This document shows, piece after piece, positions 1 through 7,376 of a DNA stretch of 64,000 nt. How positions within the stretch are numbered: position 1 is the first letter of the stretch; the number at the start of each line of letters is the position of its first letter. The translations under genes were made by a program, and so were the position numbers. This DNA is from Baekduia soli (lineage in GTDB: Bacteria; Actinomycetota; Thermoleophilia; Solirubrobacterales; Solirubrobacteraceae), in assembly GCF_007970665.1 (NCBI RefSeq), contig NZ_CP042430.1:3534001-3598000 (forward strand), in the 5' to 3' direction. The notes below the pieces were generated by a model. The model worked only from the letters and a program-made list of their open reading frames with translations, did no database searches and was not told where the DNA came from.

Positions 1-633
1 GATCTGCTGCAGCAGCGCGGCCTCGCGGTCGGCCGAGGTCCGGAACGCGCGCAGGTTGCGCCCGCCGACGCCGTAGCGCGCCAGCTCGGTGACGGCGCGG
101 ACGATCTCGCGCTCGGTCTCGTCGTAGTACTTCGTGCCGGCGCGGACCTCGCCCTTGATGACGCCGTAGTCCTCGAGCTCGGCCACCAGGCGCGGCTCGG
201 CCCGCGTGTCCTCGACGACGTCCTCGAGCGTGTAGAGCGCGCCGCCGCCGGTGACCGACATGCTCGGCCGCCGCCGGGGGCGCGGCTCGCTGGCCGCCGC
301 GGCGGGGATCGGCGGCTCGTCAGCGTCGACGCGCCCCGCCGCCAGCTCCTGGCGGATGACGCGCAGCGGCAGGAACTCGTCGCGCTGCATGCGCAGGATC
401 GTGCGCAGCCGCGCGACGTCGACCGCCGCGTAGAGGCGGTAGCCGCCCGGCGTCCGCCGCGGCTCGAGGAGCTTCTGGTCCTCGAGGTAGCGGATCTTGG
501 AGATCGAGATGTCGGGGAACTCCTGGCGCAGGGCCTTGCAGACCGCGCCGATCGTCATCGACTTCGACGGGCGCTCGTCGGCGCCGGGGTCGGGCGTCGC
601 GATGGGGGGCTGGGACTCCGTCACGGCGGCCAT
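1..633 (-). CDS. MerR-family transcriptional regulator, FtsR-like (partial, 3' end outside window)
   Basis: The start ATG at 633 shares one base with the TGA stop of the garA-like gene (TGATG), so the two are translationally coupled. About 211 N-terminal residues are visible; the C-terminus lies outside the window. A MerR-type winged helix occupies roughly residues 28-75, with the typical KIRYLEDQKLLEPRRTPGG stretch followed by YRLY. A long second half ending LARYGVGGRNLRAFRTSADR resembles the actinobacterial MerR proteins next to garA (Rv1828 of mycobacteria, FtsR of corynebacteria), which regulate ftsZ and other division or growth genes. That role is carried over from the family and gene order, not shown here. 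No metal- or drug-binding cysteines are seen in the visible part. Confidence 0.85.
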   Translation of the reverse strand, partial: MAAVTESQPPIATPDPGADERPSKSMTIGAVCKALRQEFPDISISKIRYLEDQKLLEPRRTPGGYRLYAAVDVARLRTILRMQRDEFLPLRVIRQELAAGRVDADEPPIPAAAASEPRPRRRPSMSVTGGGALYTLEDVVEDTRAEPRLVAELEDYGVIKGEVRAGTKYYDETEREIVRAVTELARYGVGGRNLRAFRTSADREAALLQQI

Positions 634-1109
634 CAGCGCGACAGGAACGTGAGCTTGTACTTGCCGACCTGCAGCTCGTCGCCGTCGGCCAGGTGGTGGG
701 ACTCGATGCGCCGACGGTTGACGTAGGTGCCGTTGAGGGACCCGAGGTCGTCGAGGTGGTACTCGTCGCCGCGGCGCACGATGAGCGCGTGGTCGCGCGA
801 CACCGTCACGTCGTCGAGGAAGACGTCGCTGTCGGGGCGCCGGCCGATCGTCATGCGCTCGCCCTGCAGCGGGAAGCTCTCGCCCACGCGGCCGCCGCCG
901 GCCCGCACGACCAGCGCCGCGCCGCCGCCCTGGGCGACGACGTCGTCGAGCTCGACGGGCACGAGCTCACCCGACTCGTCGATCCGGTAGGTCGCCGTCG
1001 ACGACTCCGGCGCGCCCGGGTCGGGCTGGCCGATGAACGCGCCGCAGCGCTGGCAGTAGTTCGCGCCCTCGGCGTTCGTGAACCCGCACTCGGGGCAGTG
1101 GCGTGCCAC
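633..1109 (-). CDS. garA: GarA-like FHA-domain protein with N-terminal zinc ribbon
   Basis: 158 residues from a GTG start at 1109. Residues 5-22 hold a zinc ribbon (CPECG then CQRCG), absent from mycobacterial GarA. The FHA domain covers about residues 65-158 with the family signatures GRRPDSDVFLDDVTVSRDHA and LGSLNGTYVNRR, nearly the wording of GarA/OdhI. A stretch SSTATYRID at about 36-44 sits where GarA has its phosphorylated ETTSVF motif, so it may be the Ser/Thr kinase target. GarA/OdhI binds 2-oxoglutarate dehydrogenase, glutamate dehydrogenase and glutamate synthase when unphosphorylated. Neighbours (rsiG-like 21 bases upstream, MerR overlapping downstream, pgsA nearby) match the mycobacterial order. 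Target enzymes are inferred. Confidence 0.85.
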   Translation of the reverse strand: MARHCPECGFTNAEGANYCQRCGAFIGQPDPGAPESSTATYRIDESGELVPVELDDVVAQGGGAALVVRAGGGRVGESFPLQGERMTIGRRPDSDVFLDDVTVSRDHALIVRRGDEYHLDDLGSLNGTYVNRRRIESHHLADGDELQVGKYKLTFLSR

Positions 1110-1130
1110 CGTGCTGGACGTCCGCCGCGC

Positions 1131-1391
1131 CTACTCGCCCGTGGGCTCGTCGTTGGAGGCGCGACCGGCCAGGATGTCGGTGAGCCGCTGCACGTCGGCG
1201 CCGGTGATGACCTCTTCGCCGCCCTCGTGGCGCTTGCGCAGGCGGTTGACCAGCTCGGCCCGCAGGATGTCGATCTTGCCGTGCAGGATGCGCCGGCGGT
1301 ACGAGATGTCGACCTCTTCTTCCGTGAGCTGCTGGATCAGATCCTTCAGCTCCTGGTCCGACAGCGAGCCGAGATCGGGAAACGTGTCCAT
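1131..1391 (-). CDS. rsiG: RsiG-like c-di-GMP-responsive anti-sigma factor (single-motif type)
   Basis: About 86 residues if translation starts at the ATG at 1391, chosen because an AGGAGG lies 12 bases upstream; an earlier in-frame start at 1448 would add 19 Arg/Pro-rich residues. The protein is a helical hairpin. The second helix reads EEEVDISYRRRILHGKID, which fits the RsiG c-di-GMP signature E(X)3S(X)2R(X)3Q(X)3D with H in place of Q. Streptomyces RsiG carries two copies and sequesters the sigma factor WhiG when loaded with c-di-GMP; the Rubrobacter homologue carries one copy and works as a homodimer. This protein has one visible copy. Its sigma partner is not in the window. An own promoter is proposed at 1426-1453. 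Confidence 0.72.
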   Translation of the reverse strand: MDTFPDLGSLSDQELKDLIQQLTEEEVDISYRRRILHGKIDILRAELVNRLRKRHEGGEEVITGADVQRLTDILAGRASNDEPTGE

Positions 1392-1425
1392 CGTGGTCCA
1401 TCTCCTCCTGGGTGCGGGCCGCGCG

Positions 1426-1453
1426 AGGATAGCAGCGAACGGCCACACGTAAA
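1426..1453 (-). promoter_or_regulatory. Candidate promoter of the rsiG-like gene
   Basis: On the minus strand a -35-like TTTACG (1448-1453) and a -10-like TATCCT (1426-1431) are separated by 16 bases and lie 35 bases before the chosen rsiG start. A perfect dyad CTCAA-C-TTGAG (1455-1465) abuts the -35 and overlaps the pgsA stop codon, so it could be an operator. Read by eye only. Confidence 0.45.
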
Positions 1454-1455
1454 GC

Positions 1456-2124
1456 TCAACTTGAGGGTGCAGCCCGCGTTGCGGCCAACGCCTCGCGGGT
1501 GTACATCAGGGCTGCCATGAGCGACAGCGCGAGGCCGATGTAGATCAGCACCTCCGCGACGGTGGGCAGGCCGCAGAGCGCGAAGAAGATCGCGCTCATC
1601 GTCGGCCACACGCCCCAGCGCCCCCACCAGTTGATCCTGAGCTCGATGCCGCGCGACAGCGCGATGCGCCCGGCGACCAGCAGGTAGAGCTCGCGGGCCA
1701 CCAGCACGGCGATCGCCCAGCGCGGCAGGCTCTCGAACTTCCAGCAGATGACCAGGCCGCTCACGACGAGCAGGCGGTCCACGACGGGGTCCAGGAGCGC
1801 GCCGAAGCGGCTGTACTGCCCCGTGACCCGCGCGGCGATGCCGTCGGCGTAGTCGCTCCAGCCGATGACCGCGAACAGCACGGCCGGCAGCGCGTCGGTC
1901 CCCGAGTCCGAGGACAGGCCCGTGACGAGCAGCACGGGGATGAGCGCGAGGCGCACGAACCCGATGGCGTTGGGGATCGTCCAGACGTTCCACGGGGCGT
2001 CCGACAGCGTCTGGGGCGGCGGCGGGCCCGAGCGGTCCAGGCCGAAGAGCCGGCGCAGCGTCAACCGCGGCCGTGTCCAGCCCGTCCCTGGCGCGGGCTC
2101 GGGCGCTACGGGAGGCTCCGCCAC
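1456..2124 (-). CDS. pgsA: CDP-alcohol phosphatidyltransferase, probably phosphatidylglycerophosphate synthase
   Basis: 222 residues from a GTG at 2124 that overlaps the end of proS by 19 bases. The open frame continues much further upstream, but that part is antisense-like shadow of proS. After a Pro-rich leader of about 40 residues come several membrane helices and the complete catalytic signature D(x)2DG(x)2AR(x)8G(x)3D(x)3D, seen as SDYADGIAAR then GALLDPVVD. The enzyme joins CDP-diacylglycerol to an alcohol, most likely glycerol 3-phosphate, at the inner membrane face. cdsA, which makes CDP-diacylglycerol, lies at 14661-15542. In mycobacteria a pgsA paralogue also lies close to garA. The alcohol substrate cannot be read from the sequence. 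Confidence 0.88.
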   Translation of the reverse strand: MAEPPVAPEPAPGTGWTRPRLTLRRLFGLDRSGPPPPQTLSDAPWNVWTIPNAIGFVRLALIPVLLVTGLSSDSGTDALPAVLFAVIGWSDYADGIAARVTGQYSRFGALLDPVVDRLLVVSGLVICWKFESLPRWAIAVLVARELYLLVAGRIALSRGIELRINWWGRWGVWPTMSAIFFALCGLPTVAEVLIYIGLALSLMAALMYTREALAATRAAPSS

Positions 2125-3770
2125 AGGTCCCTGACCGCCTCGGCGCCGTCGCGCAGCGGGATGCCGCCCTCCTGGTCGACGCGGCCGCGCCGGACCTGGG
2201 CCTCGGCGGTCCCCGACTCGAGCGAGCGCTTGCCCACGGTCAGCCGCAGCGGCACCCCGAGCAGCTCGGCGTCGGCGAACTTCTCCCCAGGGCCCGCGCT
2301 GCGGTCGTCGAGCAGCGCGTCGAGCCCGAGCGTGCGCAGGTCGGAGTACAGCGCCTCGGCGGCCGCCTGCTCCGGGGTCCCCGGCTTGCCCAGGCCGACG
2401 ACCTCGACGTCGAACGGCGCGATGGCCTTCGGCCACGAGATGCCCTTGTCGTCGGCGGACTGCTCGACGGCGGCCGCGGCGATGCGCGCGGGCCCGATCC
2501 CGTAGGAGCCCATGACGACCGCGTGCTCCTTGCCGTGCTCGTCGAGGAACGTGCAGCCCAGCGGGTCGCTGTAGCGGGTCCCGAGCTGGAAGATATTGCC
2601 GATCTCGATGGCCGGCTCGATCCGCACGGCCACGCCGCCGATCGTGTCGCCCTCCTCCACGCTGCGCACGTCGACCCGCGGGCCGGGCGCGACGGTGACG
2701 ACGCGGTGGTGGTCGGGCACGTTGGCCCCGGCGACGTACTCGCCGGGCGTCACGGCCTCGTCGTAGAGCGCTGGCAGGTCGTCGTCGGGCCCGAGGTAGC
2801 CCGCGGGCCCGCGCAGCTCGTCCTCGCCGGCCGGCCGGAACGGCTCGCCGAGCGCGTTGCGCAGCTTGGTCTCGCTCACGCGGTGGTCGCCGCGCAGGAA
2901 GACCATCACGAGCCCCCGCTGCGGCGTGACCACGGGAAAGGCCTTGAGCAGGTTGCCGGGGTCGATCCCCAGTCCGCCGGCCACCGCCTCGATCGTGGTC
3001 TGCCCGGGCGTGTGCAGCTCGCCCGCCACGCCCGACAGGGCGGGCACGGGCCGCGGCTCGGCCGTGGCGATCTCGAGGTTGGCGCTGTAGCCGGCGGGCC
3101 CGAGCACGACGTCGTCCTCGCCGGCCGGGCAGGGCGCCATGTACTCGTGCGCCGCGGTGCCGCCCATCATCCCGACGTCGGAGACGCACTCATACCAGTC
3201 CAGCCCGCAGCGGTCGTAGATCCGCGCGTAGGCCTCACGGTGGCGCTCGTAGGCGGCCGCCAGTCCCTCGGCGTCGCGGTCGAAGGTGTAGGAGTCCTTC
3301 ATGATGAACTCGCGGGTGCGCAGGACGCCGGCGCGCGGGCGGGCCTCGTCGCGCTCCTTGACCTGGAAGTGGTAGAGGCAGAGCGGCAGGTCGCGGTAGG
3401 AGCGGATGACCTGGGCGGCGTGGAAGGTCACGGCCTCCTCGTGGGTCATCGCGAGCACCATGTCGGTGCCCTTGCGGTCCTGCAGGCGGAACAGCTCCGC
3501 GCCGATCGCGTCGTAGCGCCCGCTGCGCCGCCACAGCTCGGCCGGGTGCAGCACCGGCATGAGCATCTCCTGGCCGCCGATCGCGTCGATCTCCTCGCGG
3601 ACGATCTGGACGATCTTCTGGTGCACGCGCCACCCGGCCGGCAGCCATGTCCACAGGCCGGCGCCGAGCTGGCGGACCAGGCCGGCCCGCACCATGAGCT
3701 TGTGCGAGAGCGCCTCCGCGTCGGCGGGCGCCTGGCGCTCGGTCGGGAGGAACAGCTGGCTCATGCGCAT
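2106..3770 (-). CDS. proS: Prolyl-tRNA synthetase, bacterial type
   Basis: 554 residues, the usual length of bacterial-type ProRS with an inserted editing domain. It charges tRNA-Pro with proline in the cytoplasm. Class II motif 2 is at 151-163 (RTREFIMKDSYTF); motif 3 follows the insertion as MGSYGIGPARI, and an anticodon-binding domain fills the last 100 residues. The editing (INS) domain takes up roughly residues 215-380. Start ATG at 3770 has no Shine-Dalgarno sequence but a -10-like hexamer 7 bases upstream, consistent with a leaderless message. It is the first gene of a minus-strand run with pgsA, the rsiG-like gene, garA and merR. Confidence 0.97.
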   Translation of the reverse strand: MRMSQLFLPTERQAPADAEALSHKLMVRAGLVRQLGAGLWTWLPAGWRVHQKIVQIVREEIDAIGGQEMLMPVLHPAELWRRSGRYDAIGAELFRLQDRKGTDMVLAMTHEEAVTFHAAQVIRSYRDLPLCLYHFQVKERDEARPRAGVLRTREFIMKDSYTFDRDAEGLAAAYERHREAYARIYDRCGLDWYECVSDVGMMGGTAAHEYMAPCPAGEDDVVLGPAGYSANLEIATAEPRPVPALSGVAGELHTPGQTTIEAVAGGLGIDPGNLLKAFPVVTPQRGLVMVFLRGDHRVSETKLRNALGEPFRPAGEDELRGPAGYLGPDDDLPALYDEAVTPGEYVAGANVPDHHRVVTVAPGPRVDVRSVEEGDTIGGVAVRIEPAIEIGNIFQLGTRYSDPLGCTFLDEHGKEHAVVMGSYGIGPARIAAAAVEQSADDKGISWPKAIAPFDVEVVGLGKPGTPEQAAAEALYSDLRTLGLDALLDDRSAGPGEKFADAELLGVPLRLTVGKRSLESGTAEAQVRRGRVDQEGGIPLRDGAEAVRDLWRSLP

Positions 3771-3777
3771 GGCCCCA

Positions 3778-3783
3778 ACCCTA
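3778..3783 (-). promoter_or_regulatory. -10 element of proS, leaderless type
   Basis: TAGGGT on the minus strand ends 7 bases before the proS ATG. This places the transcription start at or next to the start codon. No -35 was assigned. Confidence 0.45.
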
Positions 3784-3797
3784 CGGACCGCGCTGGG

Positions 3798-5249
3798 CTA
3801 TCGCCGCGTGACCTTCTCGCAGCCGATGAGGTGGTCGCGGCGGTCGGCGCGGACCGTGTCGCGCCCGGCGCCGCAGTCGACGACGTCGCGCGTGCCGTCC
3901 CGAGCGCCGACGGTGTCCGCGCCGCCGCCGGCGAGCACGCGGTCGCGACCGGGGCCGGGCAGCAGCGTGTCGTCGCCCGGGCCGCCGCTCAGCCGGTCGT
4001 TGCCCCGGCCGGCGACCAGGCGGTCGTCGCCCGGGCCCCCGGCCATGCGGTCGTCGCCCGAGGCGCCGTCGAGGCGGTCGGCGCCGTCGCCGCCGTCCAG
4101 CACGTCGGCCCCGGCCCCGCCGAGCAGGCAGTCGTCGCCGCCCAGGCCGCGCTCGAGGTCCGAGCCGGCGTCGCCGACGAGGCGATCGCCGAACGGCGTG
4201 CCGAGCAGGACGTCGTCGTCACGGGTGCCGCGCTGCCGGTTGGCACACGCCGGCGGCGGCGCGGGCGAGACGTAGGGGTCGACGAACGTCGCCAGCGACG
4301 CCGTCGTGTCGCCGGGCGCGGGATCGGTCGTGCTGCTCGTCGCGACGGCCGTCGACGTGTAGGGGCGCGAGGGCGGCGGGAAGATCGTGGGGATGAGGAA
4401 GCCCGGGCTGACGGTCGCGGTGGCGCCCGGCGCCAGCGTCCCCAGCGCGCAGACGACGCCCGCACCCGGCGCCGGCGCGTCGGCGCAGCCCGGGGCCCCG
4501 GAGGGGACGACCCCGGAGTCGGCGCCCGAGAGCGCCACGCGCACGTCCAGCGCGGCGTCGGGGCCCGCGTTGCGCACCGTGTAGCGCTGGGTGAAGCCCT
4601 CCAGGGCACCGACCTCGGCCGGCGCGGTGCCCGTGAGCTGCAGGTCGGCGCGGTCCTGCGTGAGGTCGCCGCGGCCGTCGTGGTCGGCGTCGGGCTCCAC
4701 GTCGGCCGCGAGCTGCAGCGTGCCGGTCTGCAGGCCGGCGCCCGGGCGCGTCTGGCCGTCGTCGAAGGTGATGGCCGACGCGCCGTAGCGGACGACCTCG
4801 TAGGCGCCCGCGCCCGTCGTGTAGGCGTTGGGGACGCCGGTGCCGTCCAGCGCGAGCAGGCCGCCGGCCGCGATCGGGACGCGGTCGGCGAACGCGTGCA
4901 CCGCGGCGTCGCCGGGCACCTGGACGCCGGGGCCGCTGCCTGTGGCCTCGTAGGTGCCGTCAGGCAGGCGCCGCACGGTGCGCAGGCGGACCGTCAGCGT
5001 CCGCGCCGAGCGCACCCGCCAGCGCACGACGACGCCGTCGGCCGGTGCCGCGGCCGTGGCGCCCGGAGCGCTGCGCGCCACCGTCGTGCAGCGCGGCGCA
5101 CCGCCGCCGCAGGCCAGCGCGGAGCCCGGGGCGTCGGGGGCGGTCACCGTCGTGCCGAGCGTGACGGGCGCGGGCGGAGCGGCCGCGGCGGCCGCCGCGC
5201 CCGGCGCGAGGGTCCCGAGGATGACCAGGGCGATCGTGCGTCCGTGCAT
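3798..5249 (-). CDS. Secreted DUF11-like protein with C-terminal RTX-type calcium-binding repeats
   Basis: 483 residues from ATG 5249. The open frame runs far upstream through ispG as shadow; the signal peptide (about residues 1-24, Ala-rich after a short basic start) fixes this start. Residues 25-200 form a beta-rich unknown domain. About 200-310 resemble a DUF11/CARDB-type surface domain (YTVRNAGPDAALDVRV). Residues 345-465 are nine-residue glycine/aspartate repeats of the RTX type (GGxGxDxLxGG), expected to bind calcium after export. The repeat block and the ending CEKVTRR resemble those of the protein at 32611-34009 (ending CEVVTRR). Exact function is unknown; a structural or adhesive surface role is likely. 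Confidence 0.8.
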   Translation of the reverse strand: MHGRTIALVILGTLAPGAAAAAAAPPAPVTLGTTVTAPDAPGSALACGGGAPRCTTVARSAPGATAAAPADGVVVRWRVRSARTLTVRLRTVRRLPDGTYEATGSGPGVQVPGDAAVHAFADRVPIAAGGLLALDGTGVPNAYTTGAGAYEVVRYGASAITFDDGQTRPGAGLQTGTLQLAADVEPDADHDGRGDLTQDRADLQLTGTAPAEVGALEGFTQRYTVRNAGPDAALDVRVALSGADSGVVPSGAPGCADAPAPGAGVVCALGTLAPGATATVSPGFLIPTIFPPPSRPYTSTAVATSSTTDPAPGDTTASLATFVDPYVSPAPPPACANRQRGTRDDDVLLGTPFGDRLVGDAGSDLERGLGGDDCLLGGAGADVLDGGDGADRLDGASGDDRMAGGPGDDRLVAGRGNDRLSGGPGDDTLLPGPGRDRVLAGGGADTVGARDGTRDVVDCGAGRDTVRADRRDHLIGCEKVTRR

Positions 5250-5339
5250 GCGAGCGGGGATTGTGAGGGAAGGGCCCGCGCCGGGGAGGGATATGTTTGA
5301 AGGGCAGACCGATTTCACGAGCTCCCCAAGGAGAGACAG

Positions 5340-5945
5340 ATGGCCTACGAGGTCCCGCCGCTTCCGTACGACTACAACGCGCTCGAGCCGACGATCGACG
5401 AGCAGACGATGCAGCTGCATCACGACAAGCACCACCAGGCCTACGTGGACAAGGCCAACGCCGCGCTGAAGGGCACGGAGTTCGAGGGCAAGCCCGTCGA
5501 GGAGGTCCTGGCCAACCTGTCGTCGCTGCCCGCCGACCAGCAGGGCCCGTTCCGCAACAACGGCGGCGGCCACGCCAACCACACGCTGTTCTGGGAGTCC
5601 ATGAGCCCCGACGGCGGCGGCGAGCCGAGCGGTGAGCTGGCCGACGCGATCACGTCGGCGTTCGGGTCCTTCGACGCGTTCAAGGAGCAGTTCGAGGCCA
5701 ACGGCGTCGGCCAGTTCGGCTCGGGCTGGACCTGGCTCGTGCTCGACGGCGGCGAGCTCAAGCTCACCAAGACGCCCAACCAGGACAGCCCGATCCTCGA
5801 GGGTCAGACGCCGCTGCTGGGCAACGACGTCTGGGAGCACGCCTACTACCTCAAGTACCAGAACAAGCGCCCGGACTACCTCAAGGCGTGGTGGAACGTG
5901 GTCAACTGGGACAAGGTCGCCGAGCGCTACAGCGCCGCCAGGTAG
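5340..5945 (+). CDS. sodA: Superoxide dismutase, manganese type
   Basis: 201 residues, typical length. It converts superoxide to oxygen and hydrogen peroxide. Metal ligands are visible: H27 in LHHDKHH, a His in [11 protein letters not shown], and Asp and His in DVWEHAYY. The glycine-rich GGGHANH together with the Gln in TPNQDSPIL is the pattern of manganese rather than iron enzymes. A good Shine-Dalgarno sequence (AAGGAGA) lies about 7 bases before ATG 5340. The gene stands alone, divergent from the RTX protein gene and followed by a strong hairpin. No signal peptide, so it acts in the cytoplasm. Confidence 0.96.
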   Translation: MAYEVPPLPYDYNALEPTIDEQTMQLHHDKHHQAYVDKANAALKGTEFEGKPVEEVLANLSSLPADQQGPFRNNGGGHANHTLFWESMSPDGGGEPSGELADAITSAFGSFDAFKEQFEANGVGQFGSGWTWLVLDGGELKLTKTPNQDSPILEGQTPLLGNDVWEHAYYLKYQNKRPDYLKAWWNVVNWDKVAERYSAAR

Positions 5946-5967
5946 GCGACCGCTCCGCGCCGCGAGC

Positions 5968-5998
5968 CCTGGGCCGTCGAGCCGCCTGACGGCCCAGG
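5968..5998 (+). terminator. Hairpin after sodA
   Basis: Perfect 11-base arms CCTGGGCCGTC and GACGGCCCAGG around a 9-base loop, 22 bases after the sodA stop and between the convergent sodA and ispG. No T-run follows, as is common in GC-rich actinobacteria. Confidence 0.6.
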
Positions 5999-6094
5999 CG
6001 CTCGTGCGGCCGGTCGGTCGCCGCCGTCCATCCCCCGGCCGAGCGCAGCCGGACCATCGCCTCGCTGGGCCGCTGGGCGTTGTGGGAGGGGCGC

Positions 6095-7336
6095 CTAGGC
6101 GCGCTGGAACCGGCGGCCGTCGACGGGCGAGACCGCCTCGTCGATGGCGGCGGCGTCGGCCTCGGCCTGGGCGGCCTCGAGCGCGGCGAGGCGCTCGGGC
6201 GTCATCGCCGACTCGTCCTCGTTCTCGGCCAGCCAGCGCGCAGCCTCGGCGGCCGCGTTGGCGTCGACGACGACCTTCTTGTCGGCTGCGTAGTACTTGT
6301 CGATCTCGGCGAACAGCTCGTCGACCAGGCGCTCCGTCGGCACCTTGCGCAGCGGCTCGCCCTTGGAGAAGATCATCGCCGAGTCCTTGGCGCCGGTGAT
6401 GCCGAAGTCGGCGTGGCGCGCCTCGCCGATGCCGTTGACCGCGCAGCCCAGGATGGAGACCTCGATCGGGTCGGCGTACTGCTCCAGGCGCCGCTCGACC
6501 TCCATCACCACGGAGTCCATGTCGAACTGCAGGCGGCCGCACGTCGGGCAGGCGATGAGCACCGGCCCGCGCTCGCGGAGCTTGAGCGCCTTGAGGATCT
6601 CCCAGGCCACCTTGACCTCCTCCTCGGCGTGGAACGTCGAGAGCGAGATGCGGATCGTGTCGCCGATGCCGTCGGCCAGCAGCGTGCCCAGGCCGACCGC
6701 GCTCTTCAGCGAGCCCGACCACTTCGTCCCCGCCTCGGTGATGCCGAGGTGCAGCGGGTGGTCGATCTTCTCGGCCAGCAGGCGGTTGGACGCGATGGTG
6801 TTCGGCACCGACGTCGACTTCATGGAGACCTTGAAGTCCAGGAAGTCCAGCCGGTGCATGAGGTCGACCCACTCCGTCGCGGCCGTGACGAGCGCCTCGA
6901 CGGGGTTGGTGAACTCGAGGTCGCGCAGGTGCTTGGGCAGCGAACCGGAGTTGACGCCGATGCGCAGCGGCACGCTGCGCCCGCGGGCGGCCGCGACGAC
7001 CTCGGCGACCTTGTCGGGCCCGCCGATGTTGCCCGGGTTGATGCGCACGCAATGGGCGCCGGCCTCGATCGCCTTGATCGCGAGCGTGTGGTTGAAGTGG
7101 ATGTCGGCGATGATCGGGATCTTCGACTCGACCACGATGGTCTTCAGCGCCTCGACGTCCTGCTCGCGCGGCACGGCGACGCGCACGATGTCGGCGCCGG
7201 CCTCCGTCACGCGGTGGATCTGGTCCATGGTCGCCGCGAGGTTCGCGGTCTCCGTCTTGGTCATGGTCTGGACGGCGACGGGTGCGCCGCCCCCGACCGG
7301 GACGTCGCCGACGTGGATCTGACGGGCAGAGGCCAT
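6095..7336 (-). CDS. ispG: 4-hydroxy-3-methylbut-2-en-1-yl diphosphate synthase (flavodoxin), MEP pathway
   Basis: 413 residues. The enzyme reduces the cyclic diphosphate MEcPP to HMBPP with a [4Fe-4S] cluster. The N-terminal TIM barrel carries VQTMTKTET and RINPGNIG; the C-terminal part holds the cluster cysteines in CPTCGR and GCAVNGIGEA, the latter with the conserved Asn-Gly-Ile-Gly-Glu. A C-terminal tail of about 45 Ala/Glu-rich residues goes beyond the usual end. The MEP gene dxr lies at 13472-14623; in many bacteria ispG follows rseP directly, whereas here several unrelated genes separate them. The ATG has a -10-like TAGAAT 6 bases upstream, within a 40-base divergent intergenic gap. 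Confidence 0.95.
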   Translation of the reverse strand: MASARQIHVGDVPVGGGAPVAVQTMTKTETANLAATMDQIHRVTEAGADIVRVAVPREQDVEALKTIVVESKIPIIADIHFNHTLAIKAIEAGAHCVRINPGNIGGPDKVAEVVAAARGRSVPLRIGVNSGSLPKHLRDLEFTNPVEALVTAATEWVDLMHRLDFLDFKVSMKSTSVPNTIASNRLLAEKIDHPLHLGITEAGTKWSGSLKSAVGLGTLLADGIGDTIRISLSTFHAEEEVKVAWEILKALKLRERGPVLIACPTCGRLQFDMDSVVMEVERRLEQYADPIEVSILGCAVNGIGEARHADFGITGAKDSAMIFSKGEPLRKVPTERLVDELFAEIDKYYAADKKVVVDANAAAEAARWLAENEDESAMTPERLAALEAAQAEADAAAIDEAVSPVDGRRFQRA

Positions 7337-7342
7337 GGCCCC

Positions 7343-7348
7343 ATTCTA
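7343..7348 (-). promoter_or_regulatory. -10 element of ispG, leaderless type
   Basis: TAGAAT on the minus strand ends 6 bases before the ispG ATG. It lies in the same 40-base gap as the divergent methyltransferase -10 (7364-7369), so the two promoters must overlap in their upstream parts. Confidence 0.5.
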
Positions 7349-7363
7349 GGAGCCGGTCTGCAC

Positions 7364-7369
7364 TAGCCT
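7364..7369 (+). promoter_or_regulatory. -10 element of the methyltransferase gene, leaderless type
   Basis: TAGCCT ends 7 bases before GTG 7377. The same hexamer at the same spacing precedes GTG 21721. Confidence 0.5.
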
Positions 7370-7376
7370 GCCCTTC

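Noticed and set aside
2073-5300. A very long open frame on the plus strand opposite proS and the calcium-repeat gene
   Set aside because: Its translation is Arg/Ala/Gly/Val-rich without domains, and the minus strand carries proS and a signal-peptide protein with clear motifs. Long antisense frames are expected at this GC content.
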